Shown here: in pieces, positions 18,322 to 27,572 of the stretch
Layout of the letters: every line of letters starts with the position of its first letter
How positions within the stretch are numbered: position 1 is the stretch's first letter
Assembly: GCF_014636475.1 (NCBI RefSeq)
Contig: NZ_BMEL01000004.1
Location: 310,001-374,000, forward strand
Length of the DNA: 64,000 bases
From: Halobacillus andaensis
GTDB taxonomy: Bacteria; Bacillota; Bacilli; Bacillales; Halobacillaceae
Direction of reading: 5' to 3'
Program-made: the position numbers and the translations under genes
The notes under the pieces: model-generated
What the model was told of the DNA's origin: nothing
Seen by the model: the letters and a program-made list of their open reading frames with translations, nothing else
Database searches by the model: none

Positions 18322-18624
18322 GTGAGAAAACTCGACCGTAAAAAAGCAGATGCCTATTTTAAATATCGAACGACCATGATTGTTATTTACTTAGCCATTG
18401 GGGTCTTAGTGTCTTACGTCGTTGTTTTCAATGCGGAGGCGCTGTCGTCTTTTACCGTCATTGGAATTCCTTTTCACTACTACATGGGCGCCCAAGGCGC
18501 TGTCCTCACGTTTATTGTACTTTTATTTATAAATGCAATCATAAGCGATAAAATTGATAAAAAATTTGGCTTCAATCCAGAATACGTTGAATCAGCGGAT
18601 AACTCTAAGGTTGAGGATCAATAA
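18322..18624 (+). CDS. Sodium:solute symporter small subunit (DUF4212)
   Basis: A protein of about 100 residues with two membrane segments. The KADAYFKYRTTMIVIYLAIG start, the PFHYYMGAQGA motif and the DKKFGF end match DUF4212 proteins, which are encoded next to a large sodium:solute symporter and form its small subunit. The GTG at 18322 is chosen because AAAGGAGGTG lies five bases ahead. The large subunit begins 15 bases after its stop. Confidence 0.85.
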   Translation: MRKLDRKKADAYFKYRTTMIVIYLAIGVLVSYVVVFNAEALSSFTVIGIPFHYYMGAQGAVLTFIVLLFINAIISDKIDKKFGFNPEYVESADNSKVEDQ

Positions 18625-18639
18625 GGAGAGTGACTGATT

Positions 18640-20292
18640 GTGGATGGACAGTTTTTAGTATCGCTGTCACTAATTGTGGCAACGTTTGCTTTATACATAG
18701 GCATCGCAATTTTTAATACAGCTAAACAAACATCTGAATTCTATGTAGCTAGTCGCGGTGTCCCTCCGATTTTTAATGGTATGGCTATTGGAGCGGACTG
18801 GATGAGTGCAGCTTCATTCATTGGTATGGCTGGAACAGTCATGGTTCTTGGCTATGATGGTTTAGCTTATATTATGGGATGGACTGGAGGGTATTTACTC
18901 TTAACCTTTCTATTAGCTCCCCAATTAAGAAAATATGGGAGGTATACGGTTCCCGAGTTTATTGGTGACCGTTACCGTAGTAATACAGCACGATTAATTG
19001 CGGCTGTAGCAACAATTATTATTAGTTTCACTTATTCAGTTGGTCAGCTGTCAGGTTCAGGAGTAGTTATTGGCAGATTGCTAGAAGTAAATACAGCAGT
19101 GGGCACGCTCATTGGTGTTGTTCTAATCGCGTTTTACTCAGCCATGGGCGGAATGAAGGGTATTACTTGGACCCAAGTTGCTCAATATATCGTTCTTATT
19201 GTTGCTTACTTAATACCGGTTATTTTCATGTCTCTGCAGCTTACATCCAACCCCGCACCCTGGTTGTCCTACGGGGAAGTAATAAACAACATGAGAGAGC
19301 TGGATCAAGAGTTAGGAATATCGGAATATGTTGTGCCGTTTACTGAAGCCACAAAGTGGCAATTTATTGCTCTAATGTTTACGTTAATGGCTGGTACAGC
19401 TGGACTTCCTCACGTTATTGTTCGTTTCTATACAGTAGCTACGATGAAAGCTGCGCGATGGAGCGGTGCATGGGCCCTTTTATTTATTGGTTTGCTCTAT
19501 TTGTCAGCACCTGTATACGCAGCTTTTTCACGCTTTATTCTTATGACAGAAGTAGCGAATTCCTCAATTGATAATTTACCTGCTTGGACACAGCCTTGGA
19601 TTAACACGGGTCAATTGTCAGTAGCGGATACAAATGGAGACGGCATTCTACAATGGCAAGAGCTTTCAATTCACAACGATATTGTTGTTATGGCAACACC
19701 TGAAATTGCGAACCTTGGTGTGTTTGTTATTGGCCTGATGGCCGCCGGTGCAATGGCTGCAGCCTTATCTACGGCAGGGGGATTAATGATTGCTATTTCG
19801 GCTGCCCTTTCTCACGATATTTATTATCGTTCTATAAATCCTAAGGCTACTGAGAGTAAGCGGCTTCTTGTAGGAAGGTATTCTATTGTTATTGCAACTG
19901 TGGCTGCAGGGTTACTAGCTTTAAACCCGCCAGGAGCAATTACACAAATTGTAGCTTGGGCCTTTGCATTAGCTTCAGGATCATTTTTCCCAGCCCTATT
20001 ACTAGGGGTATGGTGGAAGAGAGCAAACGGTCCAGGTGTAATTGCAGGCATGATTACCGGGTTAACCGTCACGCTAGGTTACATTTTCTTTTCCCAGGCT
20101 CTTGGGATTCAAATTCTGGGAATCATTGATACGGGTGCTGGTGTCTTTGGTGCAGCATCAGCAATTATCGCTAACGTCATTGTTTCATTGAGCACAAAAC
20201 CTCCGACCCAAGAAACACAAGATGAGGTTATGGATTTACGCTACCCTGAGCAAATGGAATATAAAAATGGGGAAGTATGGTTAAAAGATTAG
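18640..20292 (+). CDS. Sodium:solute symporter large subunit (SSS family)
   Basis: A 550-residue protein with about thirteen hydrophobic segments. SEFYVASRGVPPIFNGMAIG and ADWMSAASFIGMAG near the N-terminus and GRYTVPEFIGDRY are typical of the VC_2705-type/ActP-like branch that pairs with DUF4212 proteins. It is expected to import an organic acid such as acetate, propionate or pyruvate with Na+. An unusual loop VADTNGDGILQWQE near residue 330 resembles an EF-hand calcium loop. GTG start. Upstream cre-like site suggests carbon catabolite control. Confidence 0.88.
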   Translation: MDGQFLVSLSLIVATFALYIGIAIFNTAKQTSEFYVASRGVPPIFNGMAIGADWMSAASFIGMAGTVMVLGYDGLAYIMGWTGGYLLLTFLLAPQLRKYGRYTVPEFIGDRYRSNTARLIAAVATIIISFTYSVGQLSGSGVVIGRLLEVNTAVGTLIGVVLIAFYSAMGGMKGITWTQVAQYIVLIVAYLIPVIFMSLQLTSNPAPWLSYGEVINNMRELDQELGISEYVVPFTEATKWQFIALMFTLMAGTAGLPHVIVRFYTVATMKAARWSGAWALLFIGLLYLSAPVYAAFSRFILMTEVANSSIDNLPAWTQPWINTGQLSVADTNGDGILQWQELSIHNDIVVMATPEIANLGVFVIGLMAAGAMAAALSTAGGLMIAISAALSHDIYYRSINPKATESKRLLVGRYSIVIATVAAGLLALNPPGAITQIVAWAFALASGSFFPALLLGVWWKRANGPGVIAGMITGLTVTLGYIFFSQALGIQILGIIDTGAGVFGAASAIIANVIVSLSTKPPTQETQDEVMDLRYPEQMEYKNGEVWLKD

Positions 20293-20299
20293 AGAATTG

Positions 20300-20631
20300 A
20301 GGTCGAGACATAAGTAAAGCAGTGATGACAAAAAAGGAACATTCGTATAAATGCAGATCATGAGCGTAGTCAAAATACCGCAACAGTGGAGCAGCTCTAT
20401 TTCAGCGAGGGATCATAAGGGTACCAGGTTCCTAAAAGCTGTAAAAGAGTGAAGTGCCAAGTGTGAATTTCGGTACCTGGTACCCAGCGCGACAGGAAGC
20501 TGAGGCCGTGCCCACGGAAAGCGAAGTATTTTGACGGAGCGATGGTGTAAAAGTCATAAAATAATCCGAACTGATTTCTACAGAATCGTTCGGATTATTT
20601 TATGCTTTATTGAGTTTTGACCCAACCTGTT
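20300..20631 (+). repeat. Interspersed repeat, copy B
   Basis: About 330 bp between the symporter and the AEC gene. It reads GAGACATAAGTAAAGCAGTGATG... ACATTCGTATAAATGCAGATC... GTAGTCAAAATACCG and ends in a hairpin AAATAATCCGAAC/GTTCGGATTATTT (20559-20571, 20588-20600) followed by TTTATTGAGTTTTGACC. The reverse complement of the 28.03-28.29 kb region matches it almost base for base except for two deletions. It carries the nested 67-bp element. The terminal hairpin could terminate the symporter transcript. Confidence 0.85.
20419..20485 (+). repeat. Nested 67-bp inverted-repeat element, copy 2
   Basis: Ends GGGTACCAGGTTCC and GGTACCTGGTACCC are near-perfect inverted repeats; the centre CTGTAAAAGAGTGAAGTGCC is shared with copies 1 and 3. 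It interrupts repeat copy B where copy D has an unrelated GC-rich segment. Confidence 0.82.
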
Positions 20632-20709
20632 TTTTTACATTAATTAGTCACTTCTCTTGAAAATTTGATAGACTAGTAGAATCGATAATTTCAAGGGGAG
20701 GAAAACGGC

Positions 20710-21603
20710 GTGACTATTTTCATTCAAGTAGTCTTACCTGTCATTTTAGTGTTTTGTGCAGGTTACATATTACAGAGGTTCATTCGATTGGAAATTAAAT
20801 CGATTTCAACGGTAGTACTTTACATACTCCTGCCGTGCCTTGTGTTTGATACTTTTTACCATGCAGAATTTAATCAAGAATATTTAATGATGGTGATTTT
20901 TTCAATTGCTTTATTATTTATCATTTTATTTATTAATAAGGCTGCGGCAAAAGCAGCTGGCCATCCAACTTCAACTGAAAGCGGCCTTATTTTATCAACG
21001 GCTTTTATGAATGCGGGCAATTACGGAGCCCCTATTGTTCTTTTTGCTTTTGGGGAAGAGGGATTTGTTTATTCTGTTTCCTTTATGGTTATTCAGCAGA
21101 TCGTGATGAATTTTTTTGGAGTGTATTATGCTGCGAAAGGGGCTGCAGGAGTAAGGCTGGCCATTACCACTGTCTTAAAGATGCCGCCTACCTACGCGGT
21201 AGTAATTGCGTTAACGGCTAAGCTGGCAAATATTCCTGTTTCAGAAAACATTATGTCGAGCATAACACTGGTAGGCGACGCTACAATCCCTACGGTTATG
21301 ATTTTACTAGGTATGCAGCTAGCAAATATTACAGTGAAGCAGTTAGATTGGGGTAAAATCAGCTATGCAGCTAGCTTAAGGTTGGTCGGGTCTCCATTAA
21401 TTGCGTGGGGGCTGACGATTATTCTGCCGATGAGTGATTTAATGGCTAGCGTGCTCATCATTTCAGCGGCAATGCCTTCAGCAGCGACCACCACGATGTA
21501 TGCTGTACAATTTGATTCGAAACCAGAATTAGTATCGAGCATAACGTTAATTACTACATTATTAAGTGTTGTTACGATTCCTATCGTGTTAAATATTTTA
21601 TAG
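20710..21603 (+). CDS. AEC-family (auxin efflux carrier-like) transporter
   Basis: A 297-residue membrane protein with about ten hydrophobic segments. The central AFMNAGNYGAPIVLFAFG motif and the C-terminal AAMPSAATTTMYAVQFD motif are hallmarks of the AEC/MleP family of bacterial permeases, which move malate and other carboxylates. GTG start after GGGGAGGA. It is monocistronic, between repeat copy B and a terminator. The substrate is unknown; proximity to the organic-acid symporter is only suggestive. Confidence 0.85.
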   Translation: MTIFIQVVLPVILVFCAGYILQRFIRLEIKSISTVVLYILLPCLVFDTFYHAEFNQEYLMMVIFSIALLFIILFINKAAAKAAGHPTSTESGLILSTAFMNAGNYGAPIVLFAFGEEGFVYSVSFMVIQQIVMNFFGVYYAAKGAAGVRLAITTVLKMPPTYAVVIALTAKLANIPVSENIMSSITLVGDATIPTVMILLGMQLANITVKQLDWGKISYAASLRLVGSPLIAWGLTIILPMSDLMASVLIISAAMPSAATTTMYAVQFDSKPELVSSITLITTLLSVVTIPIVLNIL

Positions 21604-21610
21604 TTTATTG

Positions 21611-21650
21611 CAAGAAAGCCACAAGTTAGCTCCTGTGGCTTTCTTGTTTA
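21611..21650 (+). terminator. Terminator of the AEC transporter gene
   Basis: CAAGAAAGCCACA (21611-21623) pairs with TGTGGCTTTCTTG (21634-21646), a 13-bp stem. It overlaps the 3' end of the small minus-strand gene described next. Confidence 0.85.
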
Positions 21651-21805
21651 TCTTTTGCTGTTTTTCTTGATTTAAAAAACATATACAAATTAGCTAAAAT
21701 TAAAGCAACAGACAGGGCTGCACCTGTAGAAGAAAATTCTAATGGAGTGAAGTAACCTGCCAATAAATACACTGTAAAAAATAAAGCAAACATTAAATAA
21801 AACAA
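21626..21805 (-). CDS. Small two-helix membrane protein, unknown function
   Basis: A 59-residue frame starting with TTG: MFYLMFALFFTVYLLAGYFT, then TPLEFSSTGAA, a second hydrophobic segment and a basic tail (KSRKTAKDKQESHRS). AAGGAAGGA lies eight bases ahead of the TTG. The two clear membrane segments and positive-inside tail argue for a real gene, although it ends within the terminator of the convergent AEC gene. No family recognised. Confidence 0.55.
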   Translation of the reverse strand: MFYLMFALFFTVYLLAGYFTPLEFSSTGAALSVALILANLYMFFKSRKTAKDKQESHRS

Positions 21806-21853
21806 CCTGATCTTCCTTCCTTATTTTACGAACTATCGACAGCATAACATACT

Positions 21854-22465
21854 TTAAAAAGACGTATCATCATCAGTGAGGGGAAGCAGCTTCTGCCTTA
21901 TTGATTTTCGCAGCCTTTTGATTGTAGAAGCACTGATTCCTAAATGAAGTTCAATTTCAGGGATTGTGAACTCCTTTAAAGAAAGAGTGAGTAAGAGTTT
22001 TTCCTGTGGGGTGAGATTATAGTTTGTGTAAATGTCATACCAATAGATAAAGTCGAGGAAGGGGTCGTGATGTGAAAGAAGAAGAGAAGCTTTAGTTGGT
22101 TTGGCCGCTTTCCTTATAATAGATTTGTAGTAATACGATAATTGATAGGAAAAATAAGTAGAGAATCTGCAAAGTGAAGGATTGTAGGAGTCTAAACATT
22201 TTCTATAAATGAAGTAAGCTTCTTGAACATAGTCCTCGTGGGGTGGAGGAAGATGTAGTTTTTTTAATGTGTAGTAAATAAGAGGATAGTACGACAAAAA
22301 ATGAGAAGAATGGTCAATCAATCTAAACTCTTTTCTAATTGAATATTCAATTGTATTATTGCGCGCAATCCTATTATTACGCAAAAAGTAAAAAAAGAAA
22401 ACATTTTTATCTGAAAATTTCATTTTTTCATCTAAAAATGAATTTTTAATAAGAATTTTGATCAA
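21854..22465 (-). CDS. Sigma-70-like factor, divergent partner 1
   Basis: Up to 203 residues. Region 2-like helices run through YYPLIYYTLKKLHLPPPHED, then YVQEAYFIYRKCLDSYNP and CRFSTYFSYQLSYYYKSIIRK; region 4-like HTH is FTIPEIELHLGISASTIKRL. The residues before about 50 are lysine/asparagine rich and lack a clear ribosome site, so the start is uncertain; TTG at 22465, ATG at 22423 and a TTG just before IDHSSHFL are candidates. The sequence is unusually rich in Tyr, Phe and His. It is divergent from a second sigma-like gene 90 bases away. No anti-sigma gene is visible. Confidence 0.65.
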   Translation of the reverse strand: MIKILIKNSFLDEKMKFSDKNVFFFYFLRNNRIARNNTIEYSIRKEFRLIDHSSHFLSYYPLIYYTLKKLHLPPPHEDYVQEAYFIYRKCLDSYNPSLCRFSTYFSYQLSYYYKSIIRKAAKPTKASLLLSHHDPFLDFIYWYDIYTNYNLTPQEKLLLTLSLKEFTIPEIELHLGISASTIKRLRKSIRQKLLPLTDDDTSF

Positions 22466-22499
22466 TTTTTAATTTTTTTGTCTTTTTGTGACACCAAAA

Positions 22500-22556
22500 A
22501 AGCTCCTGCTAACGATTATACCTATGAAGGATAATTTTTAGCATATAAAGGAGCTT
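22500..22556 (+). promoter_or_regulatory. Inverted repeat that could mask the ribosome site of the plus-strand sigma gene
   Basis: AAGCTCC-TGCTAA (22500-22512) pairs with TTAGCA (22538-22543) and GGAGCTT (22550-22556), separated by a six-base bulge. The 3' arm contains the GGAG ribosome site of the gene starting at 22561. It works only if transcription begins before 22500. Confidence 0.4.
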
Positions 22557-22560
22557 GCTC

Positions 22561-23073
22561 ATGTCAGTCGATGATTTGGAATTTGAAAGAATTGTATTAG
22601 AAAATGAAAGATTGATTCATTACCACATTCGCAGCTTACATATCAATGATGCCACGGGTGATTTCTTTGCTATAGGATTAGAAGCATTATGGAGAGCATA
22701 CGACTCTTATGACCCTGACGTTGGAAAATTTTCTACCTACCTTAGTTGGAAAGTTCGTAACGCCCTCATCGATGAAATTCGGAAAGATGCGAGACGCCTT
22801 CAACACCAATCCTTCCTCCTCCAAACCCAAACCACCCTATCAAACCTCATGAGTGAAGATGTTATTGTTGATCAATATTTGTGGGACCAGGTGAAAGAAA
22901 ACCTAAACATAAATCAATGGAAATGGATTTATTATTTTATTATTCATGATCTATCTGTAGGCCAAATTGCTTCACTAGAAAAAGTTTCTAAAGATACAGT
23001 AAAGAATTGGGGAAGACAAGCAAGGAAAAAGCTGCGTCTTATACTAAATAAACAAACCACGTTCCAACTTTAA
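22561..23073 (+). CDS. Sigma-70-like factor, divergent partner 2
   Basis: A 170-residue protein: region 2 spans about 5-80 (GLEALWRAYDSYDPDVGKFS, TYLSWKVRNALIDEIRKDAR) and region 4 about 110-165 (LSVGQIASLEKVSKDTVKNW). Regions 1 and 3 are missing, as in small alternative or phage/competence-type sigma factors. AAAGGAG lies seven bases before the ATG. It shares architecture, but little close identity, with the divergent gene. The target promoters are unknown. Confidence 0.75.
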   Translation: MSVDDLEFERIVLENERLIHYHIRSLHINDATGDFFAIGLEALWRAYDSYDPDVGKFSTYLSWKVRNALIDEIRKDARRLQHQSFLLQTQTTLSNLMSEDVIVDQYLWDQVKENLNINQWKWIYYFIIHDLSVGQIASLEKVSKDTVKNWGRQARKKLRLILNKQTTFQL

Positions 23074-23096
23074 GTTAGAACGTGGTTTGTTTATTT
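23046..23096. terminator. Long bidirectional terminator
   Basis: AAATAAACAAACCACGTTC (23046-23064) pairs perfectly with 23078-23096, with an inner AACTT/AAGTT pairing. It contains the final codons of both convergent genes and is T-rich on both sides. Confidence 0.85.
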
Positions 23097-23459
23097 TTCA
23101 ATCGTTATATTAATCTTATTTAAACCTAATGCTTTAGCTGCTTTAATCATTCTTGCCGCTTCTTGCTCTGCGTCATGAATAGAAATGTTATTTCTAGATA
23201 TATTTAATGATGTTCCACCGAATAAAGGAAGCGTATCTTTCTCTTCTTGATTAGGTACACTTGTGTTTGGTTGTACTTCGGCTACAATGTCGTGTTTGCT
23301 TTTGTTCACACGACCACGAATTTTTCGTCCATGATAAACGACACTAGCGTATGGGCAGCCTGTTTCTTTTGAGATTTCTCGATAGTTTTTTTCTGTTTCT
23401 TCAATAAGGCGTTTAACCTCATTTAAGTCGTAATCATATTGCTTACTTTTTTTTGCCAT
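23091..23459 (-). CDS. Small HTH-like protein, unknown function
   Basis: A 122-residue protein. The first third (LNEVKRLIEETEKNYREISK, then ETGCPYASVVYHGRKIRGR) looks like a short helix-turn-helix for DNA; the middle is a polar linker; the end (DAEQEAARMIKAAKALGLNK) is a basic amphipathic helix. I do not recognise a named family. It converges on the plus-strand sigma factor and shares its terminator. Start chosen at the ATG followed by AKKSKQYDYD. Confidence 0.55.
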   Translation of the reverse strand: MAKKSKQYDYDLNEVKRLIEETEKNYREISKETGCPYASVVYHGRKIRGRVNKSKHDIVAEVQPNTSVPNQEEKDTLPLFGGTSLNISRNNISIHDAEQEAARMIKAAKALGLNKINITIEK

Positions 23460-23591
23460 AAACTTTAACCCCTTTATTAATCTCTACTTATATCTTAACA
23501 AAAATCATTTAATTTTATAGTATTAGTTATCACCAATATTAAACAATTCCTACGTTCTTTCGAGGGGATTTATACTTTCTAGCTAGACAAT

Positions 23592-23629
23592 GGAAATAAA
23601 AATGAACCAGTGAGCGAATCACTGGTTCA
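23592..23629 (-). terminator. Terminator of the threonine operon
   Basis: TGAACCAGTGA pairs with TCACTGGTTCA (11 bp, 5-nt loop); the minus-strand transcript then runs into TTTTTATTT. The stem includes the thrB stop codon. Confidence 0.85.
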
Positions 23630-24527
23630 TAGCAGGCGTTACGGAAGCAGAGACACCACATAAGTCTGCTTGTAAGACTTCTACTTGATAGTTTGGTAAT
23701 TGTTTAGTGACCTTATTAATTTGGTCATCGCTTGCATTATGAAATAGTCCAATCATGGTCGGTCCAGCACCGCTAATATAGTAGCCTAATGCCCCATGTT
23801 CATTTAAAATATTAGAAACATGAGGGAAGTCAGGAATGAGGTCGCTTCGATAAGGCTGGTGCCATTTATCTTGTTTCATCATTCTGCCTACTAATAACCA
23901 ATCTTTTTCAGCTAGAGCGGCAACTAACACATTTGCCATTCCGCTGGCATGTACAGCGTCCTTGTACGGTAACTCTGTTGGCAAAATGGACCTGGCTTCT
24001 TCAGTTTCTACATGGTAATCAGGGACAACAGCTATCCATGTTAATTGCTCCAACTCTTTAGAAAAACGTACAGATTCTAGATTTGTGCCGTCGTAGCTGG
24101 AGACAGTGATTCCCCCATAAATAGCAGGTGCTACATTATCAGGATGTCCTTCAATATTGCATGCGATCTCAAGTTTATCACGATCACTTAATTCTAATTG
24201 TAGAATTTGGTTCGCGAGTTCAATTCCACCAACGACTGCTGTCGATGAACTTCCTAATCCCCGGGCAATAGGTACCTCGTTCGTCATAGTTACCTTATGG
24301 GGAGGCAGATGTTCGATGGCGTATTGATTAGCTGTAAACAAAGCAGATTTATAAATTAAATTTGTTTTTCCATTGGGAATAAAGGGCTGATCCTTTTTTT
24401 GCAAATCAAATGACCATTCATCTGCTGGTTCACAGTTCAGCGTTACGTACTGGGTTAAGGCCATTCCAATGGAATCAAAGCCTGGTCCTAGATTAGCAGA
24501 TGTAGCTGGAATACGGATCGTAATCAT
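23619..24527 (-). CDS. thrB: Homoserine kinase
   Basis: A 302-residue GHMP kinase that phosphorylates homoserine in threonine synthesis. [17 protein letters not shown] at the N-terminus and the phosphate loop [17 protein letters not shown] are diagnostic. Its first codons overlap the end of thrC by four bases, so the two are translationally coupled. Last gene of hom-thrC-thrB, the same order as in Bacillus subtilis. A terminator overlaps the stop codon. Confidence 0.95.
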   Translation of the reverse strand: MITIRIPATSANLGPGFDSIGMALTQYVTLNCEPADEWSFDLQKKDQPFIPNGKTNLIYKSALFTANQYAIEHLPPHKVTMTNEVPIARGLGSSSTAVVGGIELANQILQLELSDRDKLEIACNIEGHPDNVAPAIYGGITVSSYDGTNLESVRFSKELEQLTWIAVVPDYHVETEEARSILPTELPYKDAVHASGMANVLVAALAEKDWLLVGRMMKQDKWHQPYRSDLIPDFPHVSNILNEHGALGYYISGAGPTMIGLFHNASDDQINKVTKQLPNYQVEVLQADLCGVSASVTPAMNQ

Positions 24528-25576
24528 GATTTAACCCCAGCAGCTTCGACGAATTGGTTTAAGTCGTTCTCGATTACTGTTGGTCTAATTGCACTTTTCT
24601 CGATGGCTGTAGTTGGATCTTTAAGGCCGTTACCTGTTAAGACGTGAACAACTTTGGATCCTTTAGGAATTGTGCCATCTTTTACTTTTTTAATTGTCCC
24701 AGCTAATGAAGCGCAAGAAGCAGGTTCAGCAAATACTCCTTCCGTACGTGCTAGCCATTGATACGCTTCTACAATTTCTTCATCTGTCACTTCGTTAATG
24801 CTTCCATTTGATTCTTCAGCCGCTTTAAGTGCAGGCTGCCAGCTAGCAGGGTTTCCAATCCGGATAGCAGTAGCAAGCGTTTCTGGTTGCTCAATGACTT
24901 TATTTTGTACAATTGCAGCTGATCCGCTTGCTTCAAAACCTATCATCTGTGGCAGTTTAGTACCATGGGATTGATGGTATTCTTTAAACCCCCGCCAATA
25001 AGCTGTTATATTGCCGGCGTTTCCTACAGGGATAGAAAGGAAGTCTGGGGCGTCTCCTAATACATCACACACTTCAAAGGCTGCTGTTTTCTGTCCTTCG
25101 ATACGATAGGGGTTTACTGAATTTACGAGTGTGATTGGTTCTTTTTCTGCAATTTCACGAACCATTTTTAACGCTTGGTCAAAATTCCCTTTAATAGCAA
25201 AGATTTCAGCACCATACATGACCGCTTGGGCAAGCTTTCCTTCAGCAATTTTGCCATCAGGTATGACAACGATACAGCGCAGACCCGCTCTTGCAGCGAA
25301 AGCAGCTGCTGAAGCTGAAGTATTACCTGTGGAAGCACAAATGACAGCTTCTGAACCTTCTTCAATAGCCTTGGCCATAGCCAGAACCATTCCTCGATCC
25401 TTAAAAGAACCGGTTGGGTTAGCCCCCTCGATCTTTACATAAGCTTCAATGCCTAATTCCTCAGAGATCGTTGGGATTGGCAATAAAGGTGTATTTCCTT
25501 CATGCAACGTAAGCTTTGGTGTTTCCGGAGTAACCGGTAATAATTCCTCGTACTTATCTAATAAACCCTTCCACAT
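24524..25576 (-). CDS. thrC: Threonine synthase
   Basis: A 350-residue PLP enzyme that turns O-phosphohomoserine into threonine. The lysine motif GSFKDRGM near residue 58 binds PLP and [18 protein letters not shown] follows, as usual for the short Bacillus-type ThrC. It begins two bases after the hom stop codon; AAGGGAG within the hom 3' end is its ribosome site. No unusual residues seen. Confidence 0.95.
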   Translation of the reverse strand: MWKGLLDKYEELLPVTPETPKLTLHEGNTPLLPIPTISEELGIEAYVKIEGANPTGSFKDRGMVLAMAKAIEEGSEAVICASTGNTSASAAAFAARAGLRCIVVIPDGKIAEGKLAQAVMYGAEIFAIKGNFDQALKMVREIAEKEPITLVNSVNPYRIEGQKTAAFEVCDVLGDAPDFLSIPVGNAGNITAYWRGFKEYHQSHGTKLPQMIGFEASGSAAIVQNKVIEQPETLATAIRIGNPASWQPALKAAEESNGSINEVTDEEIVEAYQWLARTEGVFAEPASCASLAGTIKKVKDGTIPKGSKVVHVLTGNGLKDPTTAIEKSAIRPTVIENDLNQFVEAAGVKS

Positions 25577-25577
25577 A

Positions 25578-26873
25578 TCAGTTGCTCCCTTCTACGCGGA
25601 AAACACTATCGACCGATCGAATGGAGGATAGGCTTTCTAAATCGTTATATGCGCGCTGAAAATCTTCTTCACTTACTTGGTGGGTCACCATCATTAGTTC
25701 ACGTTCATCGTCTTTGTCAGCTTCACGCTGGATGATTTGGTCAAAGGAAATACCATATTGAGCAAAAATCTTCGTAAGCTCCATAAGCATTCCTGGCTGG
25801 TCATGAACGTGTAAACGCATATACTTTTTCGTTAATTGATCTTTCTTTTCTTTTACTTGTTTAGAGAATTGCGGCTGCACATAGGCCGTACCAGATGTTC
25901 CTAAACGTAAACTTTTTACTACCGCGATTAAGTCTGAAACGACAGCTGTTGCCGTCGGTAATTTACCGGCACCCGGACCATAAAACATCGTTTCCCCAAC
26001 CGCATCACCATATACATAAACGGCATTATATTCATCGTTTACAGAGGAGAGGGGATGTTCAATAGGAAGTAAAGTAGGTTCGACACTGACAGCCACACCT
26101 GTATCATCATGTTCAGCTACTCCAATGAGCTTCACTGAGTATCCGAGCTGTTCAGCATATTGAATGTCGGCTAGTGAGATACCTCGAATTCCTTTTATTT
26201 CTACATCCTCTAAGTTAAATGGCATCGAGAAACCAAGAATAGAAAGGATGGTCATTTTACGAGCGGCGTCTAATCCGTCTACGTCAGCAGTAGGATCTGC
26301 TTCTGCAAAACCAAGTTCCTGTGCTTCTTTTAGAACAGCGTCGAAATCGACACCTTCTTTTGTCATTTTGGTTAAAATGTAATTGGTTGTCCCATTTACG
26401 ATCCCCATCATTTTACGGATTTTATCGGAAGATAGTCCATCTAAGATGGATCGGATAATAGGAATTCCGCCAGCTACACTCGCTTCATAAAATAAATCAC
26501 ATTTATTTCGGTAGCTTGCTTCAAATAATTCATCCCCGTGTTGGGCCACAAGGTCTTTGTTAGCAGTGACAATATGTTTTCCGTTTTCAATTGCTTCTCT
26601 TAATATTGTTAAAGTGTGATCGATTCCACCCATAACCTCAACAACAACATCGATTTCTGGGTCTTGCGTAATATCTTCATAACGATCGGTTAGTTTAGTT
26701 GATGTGTTTTTTAAATCACGAGGCTTTGATAAATTATTTACAAGCACGGTCTTAATCGTGACGTTGCACCCCGTTTTATGTTGAATGCTTTCTTTATGGT
26801 CTTCAAGGATTTCGATAACACCGCTTCCGACGGTACCTAATCCCAATAAACCAACAGTAATTGTGTCCTTCAT
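25578..26873 (-). CDS. hom: Homoserine dehydrogenase
   Basis: A 431-residue enzyme that reduces aspartate semialdehyde to homoserine. It has an N-terminal NAD(P)-binding motif [12 protein letters not shown], the family signature [16 protein letters not shown] region near 225, and a C-terminal ACT domain ([20 protein letters not shown]) for feedback control by threonine. First gene of hom-thrC-thrB; the promoter is visible about 50-80 bases upstream. Confidence 0.95.
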   Translation of the reverse strand: MKDTITVGLLGLGTVGSGVIEILEDHKESIQHKTGCNVTIKTVLVNNLSKPRDLKNTSTKLTDRYEDITQDPEIDVVVEVMGGIDHTLTILREAIENGKHIVTANKDLVAQHGDELFEASYRNKCDLFYEASVAGGIPIIRSILDGLSSDKIRKMMGIVNGTTNYILTKMTKEGVDFDAVLKEAQELGFAEADPTADVDGLDAARKMTILSILGFSMPFNLEDVEIKGIRGISLADIQYAEQLGYSVKLIGVAEHDDTGVAVSVEPTLLPIEHPLSSVNDEYNAVYVYGDAVGETMFYGPGAGKLPTATAVVSDLIAVVKSLRLGTSGTAYVQPQFSKQVKEKKDQLTKKYMRLHVHDQPGMLMELTKIFAQYGISFDQIIQREADKDDERELMMVTHQVSEEDFQRAYNDLESLSSIRSVDSVFRVEGSN

Positions 26874-26925
26874 CGTTCACACTCCTTGTCCACTTGAAAT
26901 ATACATATTTTTATTTGTAATGGAC

Positions 26926-26954
26926 ATTGTAACGGAAAGGACGGGGATGTACAA
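26926..26954 (-). promoter_or_regulatory. SigA-type promoter of hom-thrC-thrB
   Basis: On the minus strand, TTGTAC, 17 bases, TACAAT. The leader to the hom ATG is only about 45 bases, with no room for a T-box. From here to 27170 I see no gene, only AT-rich sequence including a GTTCTTT at about 26975. Confidence 0.7.
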
Positions 26955-27169
26955 GGCTTAATAGAGTAGTATTTTAAAGTTCTTTAAATAATTAGAAAAA
27001 ACTCAATACTGTAAATAGCATTGAAAGCAGCAAAAGTGAGAAGAATCCCCTAATCTGCTCCAATTAGCTGCCCAATATTTATCGAAGGATATAAAAACAT
27101 AATTAGCCAAAAATTGCTATATTTCTACATTTATTTAAGGGAATTTACATTATTTTGATACATTACCTA

Positions 27170-27198
27170 TTGACTAATTTTCAGAAATATCTTATAAG
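27170..27198 (+). promoter_or_regulatory. SigA-type promoter of the 70-residue protein gene
   Basis: TTGACT (27170-27175), a 17-base spacer, TATAAG (27193-27198), about 33 bases ahead of the TTG start. Confidence 0.65.
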
Positions 27199-27231
27199 TA
27201 AATATACCTAATAAAGAAAGGAGGACGAGCA

Positions 27232-27444
27232 TTGAGCAATTTCATAAAATCAGGGAATGTGTATGAAGACTTAGTCACCCGTATTATTGTAGAGATGGGG
27301 ATCGGAAAAGCAGATGTATTCTTGCAAGAAGGATTGAAAGCTATACATAAATTTATCGAGATCCATAATGAAGCAAACGCTTATCAACTGAAGACAGTTA
27401 TTCAAAATCATTTCCGTTCTTTATTGTCTCCATCAAATGATTAA
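27232..27444 (+). CDS. Conserved-looking small helical protein, unknown function
   Basis: A 70-residue, mostly helical soluble protein (YEDLVTRIIVEMGIGKADVF, then LQEGLKAIHKFIEIHNEANA). TTG start after AAAGGAGG. It has its own promoter and a strong terminator, so it is clearly a gene. No domain recognised. Confidence 0.65.
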   Translation: MSNFIKSGNVYEDLVTRIIVEMGIGKADVFLQEGLKAIHKFIEIHNEANAYQLKTVIQNHFRSLLSPSND

Positions 27445-27485
27445 AAAAGAAAAGCTGCTTATTCTGCAGCTTTTCTTTTTTAAAT
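27443..27485 (+). terminator. Terminator after the 70-residue protein gene
   Basis: AAAAAAGAAAAGCTGC (27443-27458) pairs with GCAGCTTTTCTTTTTT (27466-27481), a 16-bp stem with a 7-nt loop and T tail. Confidence 0.88.
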
Positions 27486-27572
27486 TGGTAAGATTTAAGC
27501 TTTATTTTTACTAACAAATAAGAGATAATAGAATAAAATACTGAAAATTCTGATTGTAAGGGGTGGGCGAAA

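Noticed and set aside
26874-26925. T-box or threonine leader upstream of hom
   Set aside because: The promoter is only about 50 bases from the start codon, too short for a T-box, and no anti-terminator motif is visible.
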